Of a DNA stretch of 7,393 bases, positions 1 through 5,636 are shown piece after piece. A program made the translations under genes and the position numbers. Every line of letters begins with the position of its first letter. The first letter of the stretch is position 1. The notes below the pieces were generated by a model. The model ran no database searches. It had not been told where the DNA came from and worked only from the letters and a program-made list of their open reading frames with translations. This DNA comes from Proteobacteria bacterium UBA2383 (GTDB lineage Bacteria > Pseudomonadota > Gammaproteobacteria > Competibacterales > Competibacteraceae). The DNA lies in assembly GCA_002343485.1 (NCBI GenBank), contig DDST01000061.1, positions 1-7,393 of the forward strand. Direction: 5' to 3'.

Positions 1-64
1 TGTTCTGACAAAGTAGAATTAGTGACTGCCGATGATACGCGATGTTCGGCTTTTCAGGCGATCA

Positions 65-90
65 GGCCGTCAGACTGGAGTCTGATGGCC
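65..90 (-). terminator. Strong hairpin after folA, possible operon 3' end
   Basis: A nearly perfect inverted repeat lies 11 nt past the folA stop codon. Two 12-nt arms (65-76 and 79-90) pair with a single mismatch around a 2-nt centre. In RNA the closing loop would open to 4 or more nt. No run of T follows on the minus strand, so it is not a classical intrinsic terminator. It may mark the end of the aspS-nudB-apaH-folA transcript as an RNA-stabilising 3' structure, or work with Rho. The repeat is equally symmetric on the plus strand, so its direction is inferred from the position of folA. Confidence 0.45.
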
Positions 91-101
91 GGGCAACCGG
101 T

Positions 102-605
102 TTACGAAGAGGTAGAAACTCGTTCCCACCGCTGAAACCGGTACGGCCATGCATGATCTACATCAGCCGAATGCGCTTCTTCCCAAGCCAGCCGCCAATC
201 CCGTTGATCCCATTCCGGGAACCAGGTATCACCGGAAATCTCAGCCTCAATGACGGTCAGGTACAATCGCTCAGCCAGCGGCAGCGCCTGGGCATACAGC
301 GATCCCCCGCCGATTACCATGATTTCAGGAACTGCACCGGCCAGTTCCAGCGCCTTGTCCAACGAATGCGCCACTACGCCACCCGGTGCATGGCAGGCAG
401 AATCACGGCTGAGCACGATCATGCGCCGGCCTGGCAGAGGCCGGCCAATGGATTCCCAGGTTCGCCGGCCCATTAACAAGGGCTTTCCCATCGTCGTCTG
501 CTTGAAAAAGCGCAAATCAGCGGGTAACCGCCAGGGTAGGCGGTTATTGCAGCCAATTACCCGGTTACGGGACAAGGCGGCGATAAGGACGAGTACTGGC
601 GTCAT
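102..605 (-). CDS. folA: Dihydrofolate reductase
   Basis: This is a type I dihydrofolate reductase, which reduces dihydrofolate to tetrahydrofolate with NADPH in the cytosol. It supplies one-carbon units for thymidylate, purine and methionine synthesis and is the trimethoprim target. At 167 aa it is close to the E. coli enzyme (159 aa). Visible hallmarks are the flexible loop VIGCNNRLPW (16-25, the Met20 loop) and the acidic catalytic residue Asp30, equivalent to E. coli Asp27, in LPADLRFFK. The NADPH-binding region includes MGRRTWESIGRPLPGR (45-60), and VIGGGSLY (97-104) carries the conserved Gly-Gly. The ATG overlaps the apaH TGA as ATGA, and no Shine-Dalgarno is visible, so translation is probably coupled to apaH. 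It is the last gene of the operon. Nothing suggests a resistance-type variant. Confidence 0.96.
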   Translation of the reverse strand: MTPVLVLIAALSRNRVIGCNNRLPWRLPADLRFFKQTTMGKPLLMGRRTWESIGRPLPGRRMIVLSRDSACHAPGGVVAHSLDKALELAGAVPEIMVIGGGSLYAQALPLAERLYLTVIEAEISGDTWFPEWDQRDWRLAWEEAHSADVDHAWPYRFQRWERVSTSS

Positions 606-1411
606 GCAGGTACGCTGAAGGCCGGCGCCTCTGATTCGTCTAAACGGATCGCCGTCAGCCGGTTACCCCAGACACAACCACTGTCGAGGGCGTAAATTCC
701 TGGCGCACGGTAGTAACCTAGCGAGGCCCAGTGACCGAAGACAATATTAAGACCGGCGCTGCGCCGGCCCGGCGTGGCAAACCAGGGCATCAGACTGTTG
801 CCTGCGCTGCCCGGCGGTCCCTTCTCGGCAAAGGACAATACGCCGTCCGCCGTGCAAAAGCGTATTCGCGTGAGGGCGTTGACCATGAAGCGCAACCGGT
901 CATAACCGGCGAGATCACTTTGCCAGCGGCGCGGTTCGCCGCCGAACATCCGCGCCATGAATTTTTCTGACTCTGGTCCGCGCAGAATAGCTTCCACTTC
1001 TGCTGCACAGCGTTGCGCCAACGCCAAATCCCATTGGGGCGGCAAGCCCGCGTGAACCAGGGTGAAGCCAAGTTCCGCGTCGTGATGCAGCAAAGGACGC
1101 TGGCGCAGCCAGTCCAGCAATTCATCCCGGTCGGGCGCTTCGAGAATCGTGTGGAAGGTATCCTTGCGCTTGGGTTTCACCGGGCCGGCGGCAACCGCCA
1201 GCAGGGTCAGGTCATGATTGCCCAACACCACCGTCACTTGCTTGCCCAGCTCGCGAATCAACCGCAATACTTCCACCGAGTGCGGTCCCCGGTTCACCAA
1301 ATCGCCAACCAGCCACAGCCGGTCAGCGGCGGGATCAAACCGCAGCAGGTCCAGGAGGCGTTGCAGCGGCTCGTAGCAGCCCTGAATGTCGCCAATCGCG
1401 TAAACAGCCAT
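602..1411 (-). CDS. apaH: Symmetrical bis(5'-nucleosyl)-tetraphosphatase (Ap4A hydrolase)
   Basis: ApaH cleaves diadenosine tetraphosphate (Ap4A) symmetrically into two ADP. It also removes Np4 caps from bacterial RNA, as known for the E. coli enzyme. The protein is a 269-aa metallophosphatase of the PPP superfamily; the E. coli protein has 280 aa. All signature blocks are present: GDIQG (7-11), GDLVNRGP (36-43), GNHD (64-67), LVHAGLPPQWD (118-128), GHW (226-228) and LDSGCVWG (242-249). These supply the Asp, His and Asn ligands of the two-metal site. The ATG lies 4 nt after the nudB stop, with an AAAGG ribosome-binding site inside the nudB end. The 3' end overlaps folA. In E. coli apaH and folA are also neighbours but lie on opposite strands; here they are cotranscribed. 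Confidence 0.96.
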   Translation of the reverse strand: MAVYAIGDIQGCYEPLQRLLDLLRFDPAADRLWLVGDLVNRGPHSVEVLRLIRELGKQVTVVLGNHDLTLLAVAAGPVKPKRKDTFHTILEAPDRDELLDWLRQRPLLHHDAELGFTLVHAGLPPQWDLALAQRCAAEVEAILRGPESEKFMARMFGGEPRRWQSDLAGYDRLRFMVNALTRIRFCTADGVLSFAEKGPPGSAGNSLMPWFATPGRRSAGLNIVFGHWASLGYYRAPGIYALDSGCVWGNRLTAIRLDESEAPAFSVPA

Positions 1412-1415
1412 GTGG

Positions 1416-1868
1416 TTACCTTTTCAGGGGAGGCAGCGCCAGAATGGCGTCCCGGTTGCTCCAGGAGGTCACCTTGTCAGCAGCCACTGTTCGTGGCAAC
1501 CATTTACATTCGCTATGTTCAACAGGATTGAGAACGATGGGGCGGCGTTCTGGCAGGCAAACCTGGAATACATACTCAATATTCTCTTTTATACCAGGCG
1601 CATAGCGATGCCGCCAAGGTGGCAGGATTGGGAAACGGTTGGTGACGTTGCAGGCCATGATTTCCAGCCCTTCGCTCAAACCAGTCTCCTCACACAACTC
1701 CCGCCGTGCAGTATCCAGCGGATCAGTTTCATCCCAGCGCAGACTACCCGTTACCGATTGCCAGAAATCCGGTGGCTGGCAACGGCGCAAGATCAACACT
1801 TCGTCTGTTAGGGTGTACATCACCACCAGCACTGACTCCGGGCGTTTGTAATATGGTTTGTTTTTCAA
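1416..1868 (-). CDS. nudB: Dihydroneopterin triphosphate diphosphatase (Nudix)
   Basis: NudB removes pyrophosphate from dihydroneopterin triphosphate, an early step of folate synthesis, and can also hydrolyse dATP. The 150-aa protein matches E. coli NudB along its length: the YKRPESVLVV start, DFWQSVTGS (34-42), HRYAPG (87-92), an acidic residue at Glu117 in EHSE, and SWSNR (135-139) near the end. The Nudix box runs from Gly41 to Leu64, with RELCEETGL (56-64) supplying the metal-binding glutamates. The start codon is TTG (1868-1866), and the aspS TGA lies inside TTGA. No ATG is available nearby upstream, and the next Met (17) would remove conserved residues, so TTG is well supported by homology. 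No clear Shine-Dalgarno is present, so coupling to aspS is likely. The box has one extra residue between Glu47 and Arg56-Glu57 compared with the consensus. Confidence 0.92.
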   Translation of the reverse strand: MKNKPYYKRPESVLVVMYTLTDEVLILRRCQPPDFWQSVTGSLRWDETDPLDTARRELCEETGLSEGLEIMACNVTNRFPILPPWRHRYAPGIKENIEYVFQVCLPERRPIVLNPVEHSECKWLPRTVAADKVTSWSNRDAILALPPLKR

Positions 1869-3634
1869 GGGGTGCGGCGCAGGCGAATATTGAGATCACG
1901 CAACTGCGCTTCAGTAACCGGCGCGGGTGCTTGAGTCAGCAGGCAAGCGGCGCTTTGGGTCTTGGGGAAGGCCATGACATCACGGATGGAACTGGCTCCA
2001 GCCATCAGCATCGCCAGCCGATCGAGGCCAAAGGCAATACCGCCATGCGGTGGGCAACCGAATTTCAGCGCATCCAGCAGGAAACCGAATTTGGTGCGGG
2101 CTTCCTCGGCGCCGATACCGAGCAGTTCGAACACTTTACTTTGCATCTCCTGACGATGAATACGTACCGAGCCACCGCCGATTTCGCTGCCGTTCAACAC
2201 CATGTCATAGGCTCGTGACAGACAGCGTCCCGGATTGGCTTGCATCTCGGCAGGGTCATCGGTGCGCGGCGCAGTGAAGGGATGATGTAAGGCATTCCAG
2301 CGCTGGTCGTGCTCATCCCACTCAAACATCGGGAAGTTCACCACCCATAGCGGTGCCCATTCGCCCTTGACCAAGCCTAGGTCGTGCCCGATTTTCAGGC
2401 GCAAGGCGCCCAGAGCATCGTTGACCACCTTGGTGGCATCCGCGCCGAAGAAGATCAGATCGCCATTCTCGGCGCCAGTACGGGTGAGAATCTTGGCCAA
2501 GGTCTCATCCGGTAGAAATTTGACGATGGGCGCTTGCAGACCTTCACGCCCGGCGGCGACATCATTAACCTTGATGTAGGCCAGTCCCTTGGCTCCATAG
2601 CGCCCGACAAATTCGGTGTAAAGATCAATCTCGCGGCGGGTAAGCTTGCTACCCTCCGGGACGCGCAATGCCGCGACCCGGCCCTTCGGGTCATTGGCGG
2701 GACCCGCGAAAACCTTGAACTCCACGCCGGCCATGAGATCGGACAGTTCGGTCAACTCCAGCGGGATACGCAAATCGGGCTTGTCCGAACCGTAACGCTG
2801 CATCGCTGTTTCGTAAGGCATCCGCGGGAAGGGGTTGGGTAAGTCGACGTCCATGACATCTTTGAACAACTGGCGGATCATCTCTTCCATCAACTCAGTG
2901 ATCGCTGGCTCGTCCATGAATGAGGTTTCAATATCGAGCTGGGTAAACTCCGGTTGGCGGTCGGCGCGCAAATCCTCATCGCGGAAACAGCGCACCACCT
3001 GATAGTAGCGATCCATACCCGCCATCATCAGCAATTGCTTGAACAACTGCGGCGACTGCGGCAGCGCGAAAAAACTGCCGGGATGGGTGCGGCTGGGTAC
3101 CAGATAATCGCGAGCGCCTTCCGGAGTGGCCTTGGTCAGCATCGGGGTTTCGATATCCATGAACCCCTGTTGATCCAGGAACCGGCGCAGGGCACTAATG
3201 ACGCGAGTGCGCAACCGCAACCGGTCTTGCATCACCGGGCGGCGCAGATCAAGATAGCGGTAACGCAACCGCACCTCCTCGGAGGTGTCATCATCATCTA
3301 ACTGGAACGGTAGCGGTTCGGACCGGTTAAGAATTTCCAGCTCGCGGGTTAGCACTTCCACTGCGCCAGTCGCCAGATTAGGATTTTCCGTGCCCTCAGG
3401 ACGGCAGCGTACCCGTCCAGTCACACGCAACACATATTCATTGCGGACCCGCTCGGCGCTGGTGAAGGCATTCGGCGTGTCGGGGTCGATCACGACTTGC
3501 ACCAGTCCGTCGCGGTCGCGCAGGTCGATGAAGATCACCCCGCCATGATCACGGCGGCGGTGCGCCCAACCGCAGAGAGTAACATCTTGGTCTAGCAAAG
3601 TTTCGGTGACTTGGCCGCAATAGTGGCTGCGCAT
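1865..3634 (-). CDS. aspS: Aspartyl-tRNA synthetase, probably non-discriminating
   Basis: This class IIb synthetase attaches aspartate to tRNA-Asp. Its 589 aa match the bacterial type (E. coli 590). In order it shows an N-terminal OB-fold anticodon-binding domain (about 1-105), motif 1 around FLDQQGFMDIETPMLT (152-167), motif 2 FRDEDLRADRQPEFTQLD (217-234), a bacterial GAD-type insertion in the middle of the protein, and motif 3 with GLDRL from residue 536. His30 (RRRDHGG) and Gly81 (RPEG) match the pattern linked in Pseudomonas aeruginosa AspRS to relaxed recognition of tRNA-Asn. That would give Asp-tRNA-Asn for GatCAB amidation. This is inference from two positions. The Shine-Dalgarno is weak (GGA, 11-nt spacer). 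It is the first gene of the operon, behind a candidate promoter, and its stop overlaps the nudB start. Confidence 0.98.
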   Translation of the reverse strand: MRSHYCGQVTETLLDQDVTLCGWAHRRRDHGGVIFIDLRDRDGLVQVVIDPDTPNAFTSAERVRNEYVLRVTGRVRCRPEGTENPNLATGAVEVLTRELEILNRSEPLPFQLDDDDTSEEVRLRYRYLDLRRPVMQDRLRLRTRVISALRRFLDQQGFMDIETPMLTKATPEGARDYLVPSRTHPGSFFALPQSPQLFKQLLMMAGMDRYYQVVRCFRDEDLRADRQPEFTQLDIETSFMDEPAITELMEEMIRQLFKDVMDVDLPNPFPRMPYETAMQRYGSDKPDLRIPLELTELSDLMAGVEFKVFAGPANDPKGRVAALRVPEGSKLTRREIDLYTEFVGRYGAKGLAYIKVNDVAAGREGLQAPIVKFLPDETLAKILTRTGAENGDLIFFGADATKVVNDALGALRLKIGHDLGLVKGEWAPLWVVNFPMFEWDEHDQRWNALHHPFTAPRTDDPAEMQANPGRCLSRAYDMVLNGSEIGGGSVRIHRQEMQSKVFELLGIGAEEARTKFGFLLDALKFGCPPHGGIAFGLDRLAMLMAGASSIRDVMAFPKTQSAACLLTQAPAPVTEAQLRDLNIRLRRTP

Positions 3635-3679
3635 GGCGTCTGGGTTCCGTTATGCAGGATAAGGCTGGAGAAACTGGAG

Positions 3680-3703
3680 CGTCGGCGAGCGGGATGGCCG
3701 ACG
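3680..3703 (-). other. Stem-loop in the aspS leader
   Basis: A perfect 7-bp inverted repeat (3680-3686 and 3697-3703) encloses a 10-nt loop in the untranslated region before aspS. If the promoter at 3713-3741 is right, the hairpin would sit within a few nucleotides of the 5' end of the mRNA. There it could protect the transcript from 5'-end decay or act in regulation. No U-run follows on either strand, so it is not a terminator. No T-box or ribosomal-leader hallmarks were seen. The symmetry is seen directly; the function is a guess. Confidence 0.35.
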
Positions 3704-3712
3704 AAAGCGGAA

Positions 3713-3741
3713 ATAGTACAAATCCAGAACCCTAGCCGCAA
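3713..3741 (-). promoter_or_regulatory. Candidate sigma-70 promoter for the aspS operon
   Basis: On the minus strand a -35-like TTGCGG (3741-3736) and a -10-like TACTAT (3718-3713) are separated by exactly 17 nt. Matches to the consensus are 3/6 and 4/6. The site lies just beyond the T-tract of the preceding terminator, as expected for a promoter that restarts transcription. It predicts a start near 3706 and a leader of about 70 nt. The boxes are moderate, so position and spacing carry the call. Confidence 0.4.
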
Positions 3742-3750
3742 CCGCAGCAG

Positions 3751-3776
3751 AAAACAAACGGCGCTTTTCGCGCCGT
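3751..3776 (-). terminator. Rho-independent terminator of the FmdB-type gene
   Basis: Read on the minus strand, a perfect 7-bp stem ACGGCGC/GCGCCGT (3776-3770 and 3764-3758) closes a GAAAA loop. It is followed directly by TTTGTTTT, formed by the last stem T and the bases after it. This is a standard intrinsic terminator 62 nt after the zinc-ribbon gene stop. It indicates that this gene is mostly a separate transcript from aspS. The plus strand has no T-tract, so it works in one direction only. Confidence 0.8.
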
Positions 3777-3838
3777 GACTAAGGCTAAAAAGGGGGCTAT
3801 CGCTGGCAAGCAGATTATTAACGCAGGGGAATGGGGTA

Positions 3839-4132
3839 TTAGGTTGCTGCCGGTGCAGGACAAGCCCCGCAACCGCCCGCTCCATCGCAGGCAGCCGCCG
3901 ATGTGCTTTCCTTGGGCGGCGCATCGTCCTTGGCGACATTTTTCTGGCTGCCTTTCTTGAAGTCAGTCTCATACCAGCCACTCCCTTTCAGGCGGAAGGC
4001 GGCTGCTGAAATCAGCTTTTTCAATTGCGGCTGACCACAGGCAGGACAATCGCTTAATTCGGGGTCACTCATCTTCTGCATCACTTCCATATCGTGGTTG
4101 CAGGACTGGCAACGATATTCGTAGATTGGCAT
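3839..4132 (-). CDS. FmdB-type small zinc-ribbon protein
   Basis: A 97-aa protein of the FmdB / CxxC_CxxC_SSSS family of putative regulatory zinc ribbons; its biochemical role is not known. It begins with the family signature MPIYEYRC. It has one CxxC at Cys8/Cys11 and a second at Cys29/Cys32, which together should bind one zinc ion. The conserved stretch FRLKGSGWYETDFKK (46-60) follows. The tail (about 61-97) is polar and low-complexity, and carries three more cysteines (82, 88, 91) in a Gly/Ala-rich end. The start is backed by a GAGGT Shine-Dalgarno with a 5-nt spacer and by the family N-terminus. Genes of this type often lie just upstream of aspS in gammaproteobacteria, as here, but the terminator at 3751-3776 separates the two transcripts. 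There is no signal peptide, so it should be cytosolic. Confidence 0.88.
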   Translation of the reverse strand: MPIYEYRCQSCNHDMEVMQKMSDPELSDCPACGQPQLKKLISAAAFRLKGSGWYETDFKKGSQKNVAKDDAPPKESTSAAACDGAGGCGACPAPAAT

Positions 4133-4196
4133 GGCGCACCTCGCAAGCTGACAACGCGGTTAGGAATCTTAACGCTATGTTATGGAGATCACTTTG
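4133..4196. promoter_or_regulatory. Divergent intergenic region
   Basis: This 64-nt spacer between the divergent zinc-ribbon gene and the transporter genes must carry, or lie next to, promoters for both directions. On the plus strand CTGACA (4148-4153) resembles a -35 box, but no convincing -10 lies 16-18 nt downstream; TATGTT (4176-4181) is 22 nt away. I see no clear operator palindrome or riboswitch. The only firm signal is a GGAG ribosome-binding site (4184-4187), 9 nt before the ATG at 4197. Confidence 0.35.
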
Positions 4197-5636
4197 ATGG
4201 ATTTCAAGGTCTTCACCCAGAACCGAGCGGATTACCGCTACACTATGCACATGTTTCCCATGCTCCGTCTATTCTTATCCAGCACCCTGCTGATTCTGTG
4301 GCTAACTGGCTGTAATTCCGCTATTGACCGGCCCGTCGTGGTTGAGTTTTGGGCGATGGGTCAGGAAGGTGAACAAGTCAAGGCGTTATTGCCAGAGTTT
4401 GAACGCCGCTATCCGGGCATTCGTGTGCAGGTACAGCAAATCCCCTGGAGCGCGGCGCATGAAAAATTATTGACCGCCTACGCGGGTGACGCCATGCCGG
4501 ACCTGTTCCAGCTCGGCAATACTTGGATTCCCGAATTTGTGGCTCTGCGCGCTATTGAGCCGCTCGATGAACGTTTGAAAACCTGGCCATCCGCTGCCAT
4601 TAGCGACTACTTCACCGGTATTCTCGCCACCAACCAATTGGATCATCAAACCTGGGCCTTGCCCTGGTATGTCGACACCCGGCTGTTCTTCTATCGCACT
4701 GATTTGTTAGCTGCTGCCGGTTTTGCCGAGCCACCAGCGACGTGGGACGGCTGGTTGCAAATCATGTCCCGGATCAAGACCCTGGATGGCGCTCAGCGTT
4801 ACGCCATTTTGCTGCCGGTCAATGAATGGCAGTTACCGGTCATTCTCGCCTTGCAACGTGGTGCGGCGTTGCTACGCGACCAGAATCAGTATGGTAATTT
4901 TCAGCATCCTCATTTCCGCGAAGCCTTTCTCTTTTATCTCAGCTTGTTTAAGGAGGGACTGGCGCCACCGGTGAGCAATAGCCAGATGATCAATCTTTAT
5001 CAGGAGTTCGCTAATGGTACTTTCGCAGTTTATGTCAGCGGTCCCTGGAATATCGGCGAATTCGAGCGGCGGTTGCCAGCGGCAATGAAGGGAAAATGGA
5101 TGACGGCGGCGTTGCCAGGGTGGGTCGTGCCATCTACCCGCTCTAGCCCTCCTTCGCAAGGGGGGAGGGATTCTGCGAATCCAGTTTCCCTATCTCTTGC
5201 GCGAGAGGATTGGGGGAAGGGGGATGAAGGTTTAGCTGCGGGTGTATCGTTGGCCGGTGGCGCCAGTTTAGCGCTCAGCCGGACCTCGCCACGCCAGGAT
5301 GCAGCGTGGAAGCTGCTGGAGTATCTCGCGCAACCGGAACAGCAGGCGCAGTTTTATCGGCTGACCGGTGATCTGCCAGCCCGTCAAGCAGCTTGGAATG
5401 ATCCGGTGCTGGCCAATCATCGTTACGCGGAGGCATTCCGCCAACAATTGCAGCATGTTCAGGCTACGCCACCGATCCCGGAATGGGAGCGCATCGCGAA
5501 CCGTATCGCTTATTACACCGAACTGGCGGTTCGCCAGGAAATGCAGGCCGATGAGGCGCTGGTAGCGCTCGACCGGGATGTGGACCGGATTCTAGAGAAA
5601 CGCCGGTGGTTGCTGGAGCAGGGTCTGACGCCATGA
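4197..5636 (+). CDS. Sugar-type ABC transporter substrate-binding lipoprotein with in-frame insertion
   Basis: A solute-binding protein of the SBP_bac_1 / COG1653 class that serves CUT1 carbohydrate importers. It would bind substrate outside the inner membrane and deliver it to the two permeases encoded next. Residues 22-39 form a lipoprotein signal with an LTGC lipobox (Cys39 as the lipidated residue). The mature part has typical features: VEFWAMGQEGEQV (49-61), a Pro-Asp-Leu-Phe-Gln segment after residue 100, YVSGPWNIGEFE (279-290) and SLAGGASLAL (351-360). The start at 4197 has the only good Shine-Dalgarno but gives a long N-region. ATG at 4245, 4251 or 4260 would give a normal signal length. 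At 479 aa it is longer than the usual 410-440. The excess maps to residues 309-349, where palindromic DNA interrupts the fold. The substrate is unknown. The 3' end overlaps the next gene as ATGA. Confidence 0.88.
   Translation: MDFKVFTQNRADYRYTMHMFPMLRLFLSSTLLILWLTGCNSAIDRPVVVEFWAMGQEGEQVKALLPEFERRYPGIRVQVQQIPWSAAHEKLLTAYAGDAMPDLFQLGNTWIPEFVALRAIEPLDERLKTWPSAAISDYFTGILATNQLDHQTWALPWYVDTRLFFYRTDLLAAAGFAEPPATWDGWLQIMSRIKTLDGAQRYAILLPVNEWQLPVILALQRGAALLRDQNQYGNFQHPHFREAFLFYLSLFKEGLAPPVSNSQMINLYQEFANGTFAVYVSGPWNIGEFERRLPAAMKGKWMTAALPGWVVPSTRSSPPSQGGRDSANPVSLSLAREDWGKGDEGLAAGVSLAGGASLALSRTSPRQDAAWKLLEYLAQPEQQAQFYRLTGDLPARQAAWNDPVLANHRYAEAFRQQLQHVQATPPIPEWERIANRIAYYTELAVRQEMQADEALVALDRDVDRILEKRRWLLEQGLTP
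5141..5231 (+). repeat. Palindrome-rich G-rich repeat inserted in frame in the binding-protein gene
   Basis: This stretch differs from its surroundings: polypurine G-runs on the plus strand, with three small inverted repeats in a row. The first is CCCTCC/GGAGGG (5147-5152, 5164-5169), with CCTT/AAGG nested inside. The second is GGATTC/GAATCC with a 3-nt loop (5168-5173, 5177-5182). The third is CTCT/AGAG around TGCGCG (5194-5207). A tail of G-runs follows (5211-5223). It resembles dispersed intergenic palindromic repeats of proteobacteria, perhaps two units side by side. It is read through in frame as a Ser/Gly/Pro-rich segment (about residues 315-345), while the conserved protein resumes in the same frame after it. 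Exact ends are uncertain by about 10 bp. No transposase or clear target duplication is visible. Confidence 0.6.

Noticed and set aside
42..476. 144-codon open frame opposite folA
   Set aside because: Antisense shadow of a clear dihydrofolate reductase gene; composition is that of a non-coding frame.
1013..1531. Long open frame on the plus strand opposite apaH and nudB
   Set aside because: Its protein is Gln/Arg-rich low complexity with no known motif, and it is antisense to two genes with full family signatures.
1706..2218. 170-codon open frame on the plus strand opposite nudB and aspS
   Set aside because: It overlaps strongly conserved coding sequence on the other strand and shows no domain or ribosome-binding site of note.
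4148..4181. Sigma-70 promoter for the transporter genes built on CTGACA and TATGTT
   Set aside because: The spacing of 22 nt is too long, and a start at about 4188 would remove the GGAG site of the preferred start codon.
5121..5243. Frameshift pair or sequencing error as the cause of the odd segment in the binding protein
   Set aside because: The protein is recognisable in the same frame on both sides, and the DNA itself is a distinct palindromic block, so an insertion explains it better than two compensating shifts.
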